NCBI RefSeq assembly: GCF_017916295.1
Contig: NZ_JAFMSS010000010.1
Location: 1-64,000 of the forward strand
DNA length: 64,000 bases
Direction: 5' to 3'
From: Rubellimicrobium arenae
GTDB lineage: Bacteria > Pseudomonadota > Alphaproteobacteria > Rhodobacterales > Rhodobacteraceae
The notes beneath the pieces are model-generated. The model was not told where the DNA came from. It made no database searches and worked only from the letters and a program-made list of their open reading frames with translations. Shown one piece after another: positions 25,356 to 33,537 of the stretch. Position numbers and translations under genes: made by a program. Numbering within the stretch: the stretch's first letter is position 1; each line of letters starts with the position of its first letter.

Positions 25356-26203
25356 AGGGACGCGAGGCCACGACCCCGGGCTGGCTGGGGATCCTTCCAG
25401 GGACCGCGCTGGTGGTGCTGTTCCTCATCCCCTTCGGCATCATGCTCGCCGTCAGCGTGGCCCAGCGCGAGACCGGGGGCTTCTACCAGTGGGGCTTCGA
25501 CCTTTCGGGCTACCAGAGGTTCCTGTCCGCCTTCTTCGGCGGCGTCCTCCTCACCTCGGTCGGCATCGCGGCGGGCACGGCGGCCATCGCGGTCGCGCTC
25601 GCCCTGCCCTTCACGGTGATCCTGGCCGGGCTCTCGCGGCGGACACAGACGGCGATCCTCGTGGTCCTGCTGTCGGTCCTGTCGCTGTCCGAGGTGATCG
25701 TGGGCTTTTCCGTGTCCACGCTGCTGTCGCAGACGGCGGGCGTGGGCAACATCCTGGCCTGGCTGGGCCTCACCGCCGAAGCCCGGGCCTACACGCCCAG
25801 CCTGTTCGCCCTCATGACCGGCCTGACCTACCTGTCCTTCCCCTACGCGGTGCTGGTGCTCTATCCGCCGGTGGCGCGGCTCGACCCCGAGCTGGCGCAG
25901 GCGGCGCGCACCATGGGCGCCTCGCCGCTGCGGACCTTCTTTTCCGTCACCATGCCGCTGCTGCGCGCCCCGCTTCTCGGGGCGCTGATCCTCGTCTTCG
26001 TGTTCGCGCTGGGCTCGTACCTCCTGCCGCAGGTGCTGGGCCGGCCAGAGCACTGGACCCTGTCGGTCCACATCACGGACCAGGCGATCTACCAGTCCAA
26101 CCTGCCCTTCGCGGCGGCCATGGCGGCCTTCCTGCTGCTCGTGGCGCTGGCCATGGTCGGGGTGGCGCTGCTGCTCGCCCGGGAAAAGGGAGACCGGGCA
26201 TGA
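25352..26203 (+). CDS. polyamine-type ABC importer, PotB-like permease
   Basis: This 283-residue permease has six helices and the coupling loop AARTMGASPLRTFFSVTMPLLRAPLLG (around residues 185-212), followed by FALGSYLLPQVLG. It overlaps the ATPase gene and the next permease gene by four bases each. Confidence 0.9.
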   Translation: MKGREATTPGWLGILPGTALVVLFLIPFGIMLAVSVAQRETGGFYQWGFDLSGYQRFLSAFFGGVLLTSVGIAAGTAAIAVALALPFTVILAGLSRRTQTAILVVLLSVLSLSEVIVGFSVSTLLSQTAGVGNILAWLGLTAEARAYTPSLFALMTGLTYLSFPYAVLVLYPPVARLDPELAQAARTMGASPLRTFFSVTMPLLRAPLLGALILVFVFALGSYLLPQVLGRPEHWTLSVHITDQAIYQSNLPFAAAMAAFLLLVALAMVGVALLLAREKGDRA

Positions 26204-27000
26204 CCTCGCGCCTTGGACGCGCCTATGTCGCGCTGGTCCTGATCCTGCTGGCCCTTCCCATCCTGGTGGTGACGGGCGTGTCGCTGAACGGCGGGCAGGC
26301 GCTCCGCTTTCCGCCGCAGGACCCGTCCTTCCGCTGGTACGGGGAGCTCTTCCGCGCGGCCGACTGGCTCGGCCCCCTGAAGAACTCGCTGGTCATCGCG
26401 GCCGTGGCGTCCCTGATCTCGGTGGCGGTGGCCCTGCCCCTCGCGCTCCATGCCTGGGGCCGCGGGGGATGGCTGTCGCGCGTGCTCTACACGCTGGGCG
26501 TGGCGCCATTCATGCTGCCGCCGGTCATCACCGCGCTGGGCTTCCTGGTGTTCTGGGTGGCGCTGGGCATGTACGGGCAGATGGCGGCGACGATCCTGTC
26601 GCACGGGATCTTCCTCGTGACCCTGCCGCTGGTGACGATCTCGCTGGGGCTGCGCGCCATCGACCCCGCCCTGCTCGAGGCGGCGCGGACCATGGGCGCG
26701 ACCCGGGGCCAGGTGCTGCGGACGGTCGTGCTGCCGCTGGTGCTCCCATATGTGGTGTCGGGCTACGCCTTCGCCTTCGTGCTGTCGCTCAACGAATACA
26801 TCATCGCCTACATGGTCGCGGGCTTCACGGTGGAAACCCTGCCGATCAAGATCTTCAACAGCCTGCGCTACGGCTACACGCCCATCATGGGCGTCGTGTC
26901 GGTGCTGTTCGTCCTGCTGGCCGTGCTGGTCTACGGCACCATCGGCGTGTTCGGGAACCTGCCGCGCCTGATGGGCGCCGACCGCGTGGAGGACCGTTGA
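26200..27000 (+). CDS. polyamine-type ABC importer, PotC-like permease
   Basis: The 266-residue product has six helices, the coupling loop AARTMGATRGQVLRTVVLPLVLPYV (around 165-190) and LSLNEYIIAYMVAGF, as in PotC. ATG 26200 overlaps the stop of the PotB-like gene. Its TGA overlaps the amidase ATG by one base (TGATG). Confidence 0.9.
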   Translation: MTSRLGRAYVALVLILLALPILVVTGVSLNGGQALRFPPQDPSFRWYGELFRAADWLGPLKNSLVIAAVASLISVAVALPLALHAWGRGGWLSRVLYTLGVAPFMLPPVITALGFLVFWVALGMYGQMAATILSHGIFLVTLPLVTISLGLRAIDPALLEAARTMGATRGQVLRTVVLPLVLPYVVSGYAFAFVLSLNEYIIAYMVAGFTVETLPIKIFNSLRYGYTPIMGVVSVLFVLLAVLVYGTIGVFGNLPRLMGADRVEDR

Positions 27001-27782
27001 TGCGGCTGGCTCTCTGGCAGGGCGAAGGCGCACCCGGCAACCTGGCCGCCACCCTGTCCGAGGTGGAGCGGGTGGCCGGCCTCGCTGCGGCGCGGGGGAC
27101 CGGTCTCCTCGTGTTCCCCGAAGGCTATCTCACCGGCTATCACCTTCCCCGCCTTTCGCCCGGCGACCTGACCGGGGTGGAGGCGGCCCTGGGCCAGGTG
27201 GGCCGGATCGGCGCGCGGGCCGGGCTCGGGATCGTGATCGGCAGCCACACCGGCGACGGGGACACGATCCGCAACAGCGCCGTGGCCTTCGACGCGGCGG
27301 GGACCGAGATGGGCCGCTACCACAAGCGGGCGCTGTTCGGCCCCTGGGAGAAGGGCACCTTCCGGCCGGGACAACAGACCTGCCTGTTCGACTGCGCCGG
27401 CCTGAAGGTCGGCCTCGCGATCTGCTACGACGTGGAGTTTCCCGAGCTGATCCGGCCCTACGCCCGCCTGGGCGCCGACCTCGTGGTCGTGCCCACGGCG
27501 CTGATGGCCCCGCATGACCGGATCGCGCGCCAGGTGGCTCCGGTCCGCGCCATGGAGAACCAGGTGTTCCTGGCCTACTGCAACAGGACCGGCCACGAGG
27601 CCGGGCTGGACTATGTCGGCCTGTCCTGCATCTGCGGCCCGCGCGGGCAGGTCCTGGCCGCAGCGGCCGGCGACCCGGAGCTCCTGATCGCCGACCTCGA
27701 TCCCGCCATCCTGGCCGAGGAGCGGGGCGAGAACAGCTACCTGTCCGACCTGAACCTCCTGGACCGGCCCCACGCCTCCTGA
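27000..27782 (+). CDS. carbon-nitrogen hydrolase (nitrilase superfamily amidase)
   Basis: This 260-residue protein has the complete nitrilase triad: Glu41 in FPEGY, Lys109 in YHKRALFG and Cys142 in AICYDVEFPE. The length and Cys-Tyr-Asp-Val-Glu-Phe-Pro-Glu motif fit aliphatic or omega-amidases and N-carbamoylputrescine amidohydrolase-like enzymes more than true nitrilases. It is coupled to the permease gene and closes the operon with ureohydrolase and importer. A pathway in which an amide is hydrolysed before or after urea release is plausible. Confidence 0.88.
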   Translation: MRLALWQGEGAPGNLAATLSEVERVAGLAAARGTGLLVFPEGYLTGYHLPRLSPGDLTGVEAALGQVGRIGARAGLGIVIGSHTGDGDTIRNSAVAFDAAGTEMGRYHKRALFGPWEKGTFRPGQQTCLFDCAGLKVGLAICYDVEFPELIRPYARLGADLVVVPTALMAPHDRIARQVAPVRAMENQVFLAYCNRTGHEAGLDYVGLSCICGPRGQVLAAAAGDPELLIADLDPAILAEERGENSYLSDLNLLDRPHAS

Positions 27783-27851
27783 CCCTGGCCCTCGTCGGCC
27801 ATCCCGGTCAGGGGGACGGCGGCCCGAGGCGGCGTCGGCCGCGCCACCCCG

Positions 27852-30800
27852 TCACGGGGCGGCCTTCGGCACAGGACGGCCGGGCTCGCGGTCCGATCCC
27901 AGGACCCGGACCAGCAGGGCGCGGAGCCGGTCCTTGAGCCCCTCCAGCACGCTGAAGAGCGAGGGGATGAACAGGAGCGACAGCAGCGTCGAAAGCAGCA
28001 GGCCGCCGATGACCGCGATGGCCATGGGCGCGCGGAACTCGCCCCCGGTGCTGTGCGCGAGAGCCGAGGGCACCATGCCCGCGGCCATGGCGATGGTGGT
28101 CATGATGATGGGCCGCGCCCGCTTGTGGCCGGCGTCGATCATGGCCGAGGCCCGGTCGGCGCCGTCCTTGACCGCCTCCAGGGCGAACTCCACGAGCATG
28201 ATGGCGTTCTTGGTGACGATGCCCATGAGCATCAGGAAGCCGATCACCACCGACAGCCCGATGCCCGCGCCGTAGAGATACAGGGCGAAGATCGCGCCTC
28301 CGATGGCCAGCGGCAGCGACAGGAGGATCGTGACGGGCGTCACGAAGCTGCCGAACAGCAGCACGAGGACCACGTAGACGAGCAGGATCCCCGCCCCCAT
28401 GGCCAGGCCGAAGCTCGTGAAGATCTCGTTCATGGTCTCCACGTCGCCCGCGGGTTGGATCGAGGTGCCCTCGGGCATGTCCGTGGCCGCCGGGAGCTGC
28501 ATCACCGCCTGGGTCGCGGGGCCGAGGACGGCGCCTTCGGCGAGGTCCGCCTCGACGGCCACGCTGTAGCGGCGGTCGTAGCGCTCGATGACGCTGGGCC
28601 CGGTGGCGAGCCGCACATCTGCCACGGCTCCCAGGGGCACCTGCTCGCCCGTCGAGGACGGCACGCGCGACCCCGCAAGGCGGGACAGGTTGTCGCGCGC
28701 CGCCTCCTCGAGGCGGACCCGGATCGGGATCCGATCCTCGCCGGCGTCGAACTGGGCAAGGTTGGCATCGGTGTCCCCCAGGGTGGCGACCCGGATCGCG
28801 TTGGCGAGCGTGGCCGCATTCACGCTCAGCTGGGCGGCCTGCTCGGGCCGGGGCGTGATCTGGATCTCGGGCCTCACGAGAGCCGCTTCGGTGGACACGT
28901 CGCGCAGCTCGGGCAGGCCCTTCATCTGCTGCGAGAGCGCCTGCGCGGCGGCCGAGGCCGCGGCCTCGGTGTCGCCCAGGACGTTGATCTGGATGTCGCG
29001 CTGGCCGCCTTCCGCCAGCACGAAGAGGCGCACATCGGGAAGGACGGCCAGCCGCGCCTCGATGTCCCGGTTGATCTCCTCCCAGCCGCGCTCGCGATGC
29101 TCCTTGTCGCCGTAGTTGACCTGCACGTTGAGGTCGGTGGCCGAAGATCCGTCCACGAAGACGCTTTCCACCTCCGGGACCTCCGACACGATCCCGGTCA
29201 GGCGCTCGCCGACGGTCCTCGCCTGCGCGAGGGTGGAGCCCGGCGGCAGCTCGACCGTGACGGTCGCGCGCCCGGTGTCGGCAGCCGGGATGAACTCGGT
29301 CGGCAGCAGCGTGGCGGAATAGATCGAGCCCGCGAAGATCAGCACCCCGCCCAGCAGCGTCACCGCCCGGTGGTGCAGGGTCCAGGCCAGCACGCGCAGG
29401 TAGCTGCGCATGAGCCAGCCGTCCTCGGCCTCGTGCGGCACGGAAGAGCTCTTGAGGAAATAGGCCGCGAACAGCGGGGTGATGAGCCGCGCGACCAGGA
29501 GCGAGAACAGGACCGCGACGGCCACCGTGATGCCGAACTGCTTGAAGAACTGGCCGGCGATGCCCCCCATGAAGCTCACGGGCGCGAAGACGGCCACGAT
29601 GGTCAGGCTGATGGCGATGACGGTGGTGCCGATCTCGTCCGCCGCCTCCTCGGCCGCCTCGTAGGCGGGGCGCCCCATGTGGATGTGGCGGACGATGTTC
29701 TCGATCTCCACGATCGCGTCGTCCACCAGGATGCCGACGACTAGGGTGATCCCCAGAAGGCTGATGGTGTTGAGCGAGAAGCCCAGCGCGTCCATGACGA
29801 TGAAGGTCGGGATCGCCGACAGCGGCAGGGCCACGAAGGCCACCATCGTGGCGCGCCAGTCGCGCAGGAACAGGAACACCACGACCACGGCCAGGGCCGC
29901 ACCTTCATAGAGCGTGTCCATGGCGGCCCCGTAGTTGGCCTCCGTGTAGACGGTGGCGTCGTCCACGAGTTCGAACCGCGTGTTGGGATACTGGGCCCCC
30001 AGCGCCTCGAGCCGCGACTTGGCGTTCCCTCCGGCCTCGAGATCGCTCGCCCCCGTGGCGCGGAACACGCCGAAGGCCACGACGGGCTGGCCGTCGTAGA
30101 GCGCGAAGCTCGCGGTCTCGCTTGCGCCGTCCCGGATGGCGCCGAGCTGGTCGAGCCGCACGGTGTCGCCCGTGGGCAGCCGGATGGGCGTGGCCCCGAG
30201 CGCGCCCACGCTGCTGGCCGAACCCAAGGCCCGGATGGAATATTCCTGCCCCGCGAGGTCGCCGCTGCCTCCCCCCTGGTCGAGGTTGGTGCCGGCGAGC
30301 TGGGAGCTCACATCCGTGGCGCTGAGCCCGAGCGCGAGCAACCGGTCGGGGTCGAGCTCCACCTGGATCTCGCGCTCCGCCCCGCCCAGGCGCTCCACGC
30401 TGCCGACCCCGGCCGCCCCCTGGAGATTGCGGGCCACCACGTCGTCCACGAAGGTGGACAGCTCCTCGACCGAGCGGGTCGGATCCGAGACGGCATAGGT
30501 CAGGATGGGGGCGCCGGTGAAATCGAGGCGCTGCACCACCGGCTCGGAGATGCTGTCGGGCATGTCGCCGCGGGCGGCCGTGACGGCGTCCTTGACGTCG
30601 TTCAGGGCCCGATCGGTGTTGGTCCCGACGGCGAACTCGATCGTGAGGCTGGCCACCCCGTCATTGGCCGTGGCCGAGACATGCCGCACGCCCGAGATGT
30701 CGCTCACCTCGGCTTCGACCGGCTGGATGACCTGGCTCGTGATCTCGGCCGGCGCGGCGCCGGGCAGGCCCACCGAGATGGTGACGATCGGCAGGTCCAC

Positions 30801-30917
30801 GTTCGGCATCTCGGTGACCGGCATGCGAACGAAGCTCACCAGCCCGACGACGATGAGCACCAGGAAGAGCGCGATCGGCGGCACGGGGTGGCGGATGGAC
30901 CAGGTGGACATGTTCAT
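27852..30917 (-). CDS. RND efflux transporter, inner-membrane pump
   Basis: The 1021-residue product is a full-length RND pump with two large periplasmic loops and 12 transmembrane helices. Visible signatures are RHPVPPIALFLVLIVVGLVSF at helix 1, the proton-relay pair Asp-Asp in GILVDDAIVEIENI (helix 4), and Lys in MGIVTKNAIMLVEFA (helix 10). It resembles multidrug pumps of the AcrB/MexF/MdtB type. The adaptor gene overlaps by four bases upstream. No outer-membrane channel gene is nearby, so the pump probably borrows a TolC-like channel. Confidence 0.93.
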   Translation of the reverse strand: MNMSTWSIRHPVPPIALFLVLIVVGLVSFVRMPVTEMPNVDLPIVTISVGLPGAAPAEITSQVIQPVEAEVSDISGVRHVSATANDGVASLTIEFAVGTNTDRALNDVKDAVTAARGDMPDSISEPVVQRLDFTGAPILTYAVSDPTRSVEELSTFVDDVVARNLQGAAGVGSVERLGGAEREIQVELDPDRLLALGLSATDVSSQLAGTNLDQGGGSGDLAGQEYSIRALGSASSVGALGATPIRLPTGDTVRLDQLGAIRDGASETASFALYDGQPVVAFGVFRATGASDLEAGGNAKSRLEALGAQYPNTRFELVDDATVYTEANYGAAMDTLYEGAALAVVVVFLFLRDWRATMVAFVALPLSAIPTFIVMDALGFSLNTISLLGITLVVGILVDDAIVEIENIVRHIHMGRPAYEAAEEAADEIGTTVIAISLTIVAVFAPVSFMGGIAGQFFKQFGITVAVAVLFSLLVARLITPLFAAYFLKSSSVPHEAEDGWLMRSYLRVLAWTLHHRAVTLLGGVLIFAGSIYSATLLPTEFIPAADTGRATVTVELPPGSTLAQARTVGERLTGIVSEVPEVESVFVDGSSATDLNVQVNYGDKEHRERGWEEINRDIEARLAVLPDVRLFVLAEGGQRDIQINVLGDTEAAASAAAQALSQQMKGLPELRDVSTEAALVRPEIQITPRPEQAAQLSVNAATLANAIRVATLGDTDANLAQFDAGEDRIPIRVRLEEAARDNLSRLAGSRVPSSTGEQVPLGAVADVRLATGPSVIERYDRRYSVAVEADLAEGAVLGPATQAVMQLPAATDMPEGTSIQPAGDVETMNEIFTSFGLAMGAGILLVYVVLVLLFGSFVTPVTILLSLPLAIGGAIFALYLYGAGIGLSVVIGFLMLMGIVTKNAIMLVEFALEAVKDGADRASAMIDAGHKRARPIIMTTIAMAAGMVPSALAHSTGGEFRAPMAIAVIGGLLLSTLLSLLFIPSLFSVLEGLKDRLRALLVRVLGSDREPGRPVPKAAP

Positions 30918-32173
30918 TGGCCGTCCTCCGTCGCCCGGGCCTCGCCCACGGCTGTCGCGCCCGCGGCCGTTCCCGTCTCCGCCGCGCCCCCGGCCTGGTC
31001 GTCCCGCACCGGCTGGATGGTGTCGCCCTCGCCGAAGAAGGCCCCGGCGCGGGCCACGACCAGCTCATCCGGCGCGAGGCCGTCGACGATCTCGAACTGG
31101 TCCTGCCACAGGAGGCCCGGCACCACGGGACGGCGTTCCAGCACGCCGCCCTCACCGACGCGCAGGATATAGGACCCGTCGGTGTCGGTGATGACGGCGG
31201 TCGCGGGCACACCCAGCCCCTGCCGTTGCTCCACCGTGATCCAGCCTCCGGCAAAGACGCCCGGGCGCAGGCCGTCCCTGGGCTCGGCCGTGATGCGCAC
31301 CGTGCCCAGCCGGCTCTGGGCATTCACCGTGGGCGAGATCAGCCGCACCTCGCCGGGTACGGTGCCCAGGCCCGCGACCCGCAGCTCGGCCGGATCGCCG
31401 ACGCTGACGAGCGCGAGATCCGTCTCGATCACCTCCGCCTCGACCTCCACCAGCCCATCCCGGATGAGGCGGTAGATCGGCTCGCCCGAGGCGCTGGCGA
31501 TCCCGCCCACCTGCCCGTTGCGGGAGGAGATGACGCCGGCCACGGGCGCGGTGATCTGGGCGTTGTCCAGGTTGAGGCGGGCGACATCGAGCGAGGCCTG
31601 CGCCTGCTGGAGCTGGGCCCTGGCCACCGCGACGCCGTTCTGCGCGTTCTGAAGCTGCGCCTCGGCAGTGAGCTCGGTGGCTTGGACCTCGTCGAGTTGC
31701 GCCTGCGTGGCGGTCCCGCTGCCGCGCAGCGCCTGCGTGCGCTCCAGCGTCTGGGATGCCTGGGTCAGCGTCGCCTGGGCCGAGGCCACCTGGCTCTCGG
31801 CCTGCCGCACGCCGGCCTCGGCGCGGGCGAACTCCGCCTCGGCCTGAGCCACCTGCGCGCGCAGCGCCCGATCGTCGAGCCGGGCCAGCACCTCGCCAGC
31901 CTCGACCCGGTCCCCGACCTCCGAGGTGAGCTCCTGGATCGCGTAGCCGCCGGTTTCGGGGAACACGAGCACTTCCTCGCGCGGCATGAGAGTGCCCGAG
32001 ACCGGGACCTGCTGGAGGAACTCGCGCGGGGCAGCGGTGGCCACGGTGACCGCGGGCACCCGCACCGAGCTCTCGGCCTCCTGCGCCCGGACGACCTGGG
32101 GCGCCGCCCCGAGAAGGGCCAAAACAGCCGCCAGCGGTGCAAGCCGGCCAAGGAGAGATGGAAAGCGGGACAT
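30914..32173 (-). CDS. RND efflux periplasmic adaptor (membrane fusion protein)
   Basis: This 419-residue adaptor has a cleavable leader (about residues 1-30), a barrel-sandwich hybrid domain split by a long coiled coil rich in Ala, Gln and Glu (about residues 95-195), then GVISSRNGQVGGIASASGEPI and a C-terminal membrane-proximal domain. The last 30 residues form a low-complexity Ala/Gly/Thr tail. It is translated first and couples to the pump gene by ATGA. The divergent GbsR/MarR-like gene is its likely regulator. Confidence 0.92.
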   Translation of the reverse strand: MSRFPSLLGRLAPLAAVLALLGAAPQVVRAQEAESSVRVPAVTVATAAPREFLQQVPVSGTLMPREEVLVFPETGGYAIQELTSEVGDRVEAGEVLARLDDRALRAQVAQAEAEFARAEAGVRQAESQVASAQATLTQASQTLERTQALRGSGTATQAQLDEVQATELTAEAQLQNAQNGVAVARAQLQQAQASLDVARLNLDNAQITAPVAGVISSRNGQVGGIASASGEPIYRLIRDGLVEVEAEVIETDLALVSVGDPAELRVAGLGTVPGEVRLISPTVNAQSRLGTVRITAEPRDGLRPGVFAGGWITVEQRQGLGVPATAVITDTDGSYILRVGEGGVLERRPVVPGLLWQDQFEIVDGLAPDELVVARAGAFFGEGDTIQPVRDDQAGGAAETGTAAGATAVGEARATEDGQ

Positions 32174-32214
32174 GCTGGTCTCCTCGGGGGCGGGCGACAG
32201 ATAGCGGCGATTTC

Positions 32215-32232
32215 GTTCAGTTCACGCTGAAC
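32215..32232. promoter_or_regulatory. operator copy 1, GTTCA-N8-TGAAC
   Basis: GTTCAGTTCACGCTGAAC is an inverted repeat (arms GTTCAG/CTGAAC), 42 bases upstream of the RND adaptor start. An outer C-G pair extends the arms to 7 bases. The same GTTCA-N8-TGAAC design recurs exactly 55 bases away at 32270. Confidence 0.65.
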
Positions 32233-32269
32233 GCAGCTAGGACCCGCGCCGAGCCCTGTCAATGCATAC

Positions 32270-32287
32270 GTTCATTATTGACTGAAC
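32270..32287. promoter_or_regulatory. operator copy 2, GTTCA-N8-TGAAC
   Basis: GTTCATTATTGACTGAAC is the second copy of the GTTCA-N8-TGAAC inverted repeat. It contains TTGACT (32278-32283), a possible -35 for the regulator gene, with a weak TAGATG 17 bases on. A dimeric regulator bound here would block its own promoter, and with copy 1 could shut off the pump. Confidence 0.6.
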
Positions 32288-32329
32288 ATAATGACAGGCC
32301 TAGATGTCAGGAAAATCAGGGATTGGAGC

Positions 32330-32803
32330 ATGGACGATCGGCTTGTCGCCAGCCGGAACGATTTCGTCGAACTCATGGGGCGCGCCATGGAGGCGGAAGG
32401 CATGCCCCGGATCGGGGGCCGGATCGTCGGCCTTCTCCTGTTCGAGGGACGGCCTTACTCGTTCAGTGAGCTGGCGACCGAGCTTGGCGTCAGCCGCGGC
32501 AGCATCAGCTCGAACACCCGCCTGCTGGTCGAGCGCGAGATGATCGCGAAATGCAGCCGCCCCGGCGACCGCCAGGACTACTTCCGCGTGGCGGACGATC
32601 TTTACGGCGATCTGCTGAGCGGCGTGTGCCGTCGGATCAGGCGGACGTCCGGGGACATCCGGCGGATCGTCGGCGAGCTGCCCGACGAGGGCGACACCCC
32701 GCGCGAGCGGCTGGAACGCTTTGCGGATTTCTACGACGCGGTCGCGGACGGCATCCAGGTTGCCGCCGACAAGGTCAGGGCGCAGCGGGACACAGCGGCG
32801 TAG
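32330..32803 (+). CDS. GbsR/MarR-like winged-helix regulator
   Basis: The 157-residue product has a winged helix at about residues 25-95 with FSELATELGVSRGSISSNTRLLVERE and a wing SRPGDRQDYFRV, followed by a helical dimerisation tail. This resembles the GbsR branch of the MarR superfamily. I prefer ATG 32330 (upstream AGGGA) over ATG 32291, because the latter lies right after operator copy 2 and inside the likely promoter. The gene is divergent from the RND pump and probably represses it and itself. Confidence 0.82.
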   Translation: MDDRLVASRNDFVELMGRAMEAEGMPRIGGRIVGLLLFEGRPYSFSELATELGVSRGSISSNTRLLVEREMIAKCSRPGDRQDYFRVADDLYGDLLSGVCRRIRRTSGDIRRIVGELPDEGDTPRERLERFADFYDAVADGIQVAADKVRAQRDTAA

Positions 32804-32903
32804 TTCGGAACCGGGCCATTCGGGTCAGGAGGCCGGGACGACAGGACCTGCCAAGCCACCCCTTACCCGGGCCCCGAAGGTGGCGTCCATCCACAAGGAA
32901 ACT

Positions 32904-32950
32904 GAAAAGGCCCGCACGCCCCCGGGTGGCGTCCCCGGGGCGCGCGGGCC
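32904..32950 (-). terminator. intrinsic terminator of the DUF1127 gene
   Basis: On the minus strand GGCCCGC (32950-32944) starts a long GC hairpin closed by GCGGGCC (32915-32909) and followed by TTTT at 32908-32905. An inner CGCCCCGGG/CCCGGGGGCG stem lengthens it. It begins 25 bases past the DUF1127 stop. Confidence 0.75.
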
Positions 32951-32975
32951 CTGGCCTTGGCTGCGGTCCGAGGGC

Positions 32976-33197
32976 TCAGGCCCAGTCGGCCGCCATGCGG
33001 GCGATCTCGGGAATGAGGCTCCGATGGAGATCGAGGTCGGCGAGGTCGCGGTCGCTCAGCGCCCGAAGCTCCTCGAGGGTGGCCCGGTAGGCGCGGCGGC
33101 GCGCCAGATGATCGGACAGGCTCAGGCGGAGCCCGGCCAGATGCTGCAGGACGGACAGGCGTTCGGACGCGCGGGGGCCGAAGGTTGCGTAGGCCAT
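32976..33197 (-). CDS. DUF1127 domain small protein
   Basis: This 73-residue protein ends with the DUF1127 (YjiS-like) motif YRATLEELRALSDRDLADLDLHRSLIPEIAR. Such small Arg-rich proteins are common in alphaproteobacteria; some affect phosphate, carbon or RNA metabolism. Start ATG 33197 gives MAYATFGPRASERLS; the open frame runs further upstream but without family similarity. It has its own terminator. Confidence 0.85.
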   Translation of the reverse strand: MAYATFGPRASERLSVLQHLAGLRLSLSDHLARRRAYRATLEELRALSDRDLADLDLHRSLIPEIARMAADWA

Positions 33198-33537
33198 GGA
33201 AGTTCTCTCACACCGGTCGGCTCCACCACCCCAGAGGAGCCCGAGTTTCATGCTGTCAGGGGTACCGGTGCAGATATCGAGGCGAGGCCCCCGATTCACA
33301 ATCCTGTGGATCGGAAGCGCGGCCATGCACGGAATGCATACGTCCGAACGGGCGCCGCGTTCCGGCCGATTCGGAGCCGTGGGCCATGAGACCCGACCGA
33401 GGCTCAGGCCCATTCACGCCCTGGCGCCAAAGGCTCGGCGCGCGGGCCGCGATCCGGCGCGCGGCCCGGCCGCCCCGGGGCCATGGATGACCCCAGAGGA
33501 GGTTGATGGTCCCCGGCCAGCCGGAGACCGTGGCCGA
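33198..33537. other. 340-base intergenic region
   Basis: No credible gene is seen here. It should hold the promoter of the DUF1127 gene and the 3' end of the sugar-importer transcript. A hairpin GGGCCGC (33444-33450) with GCGGCCC (33461-33467) and a 10-base loop may mark the end of that transcript, but it has no T-run. Confidence 0.5.

Noticed and set aside
32291..32329. Earlier ATG for the GbsR/MarR-like regulator.
   Set aside because: It lies directly behind an operator and inside the likely promoter, with no ribosome-binding site. ATG 32330 fits better.
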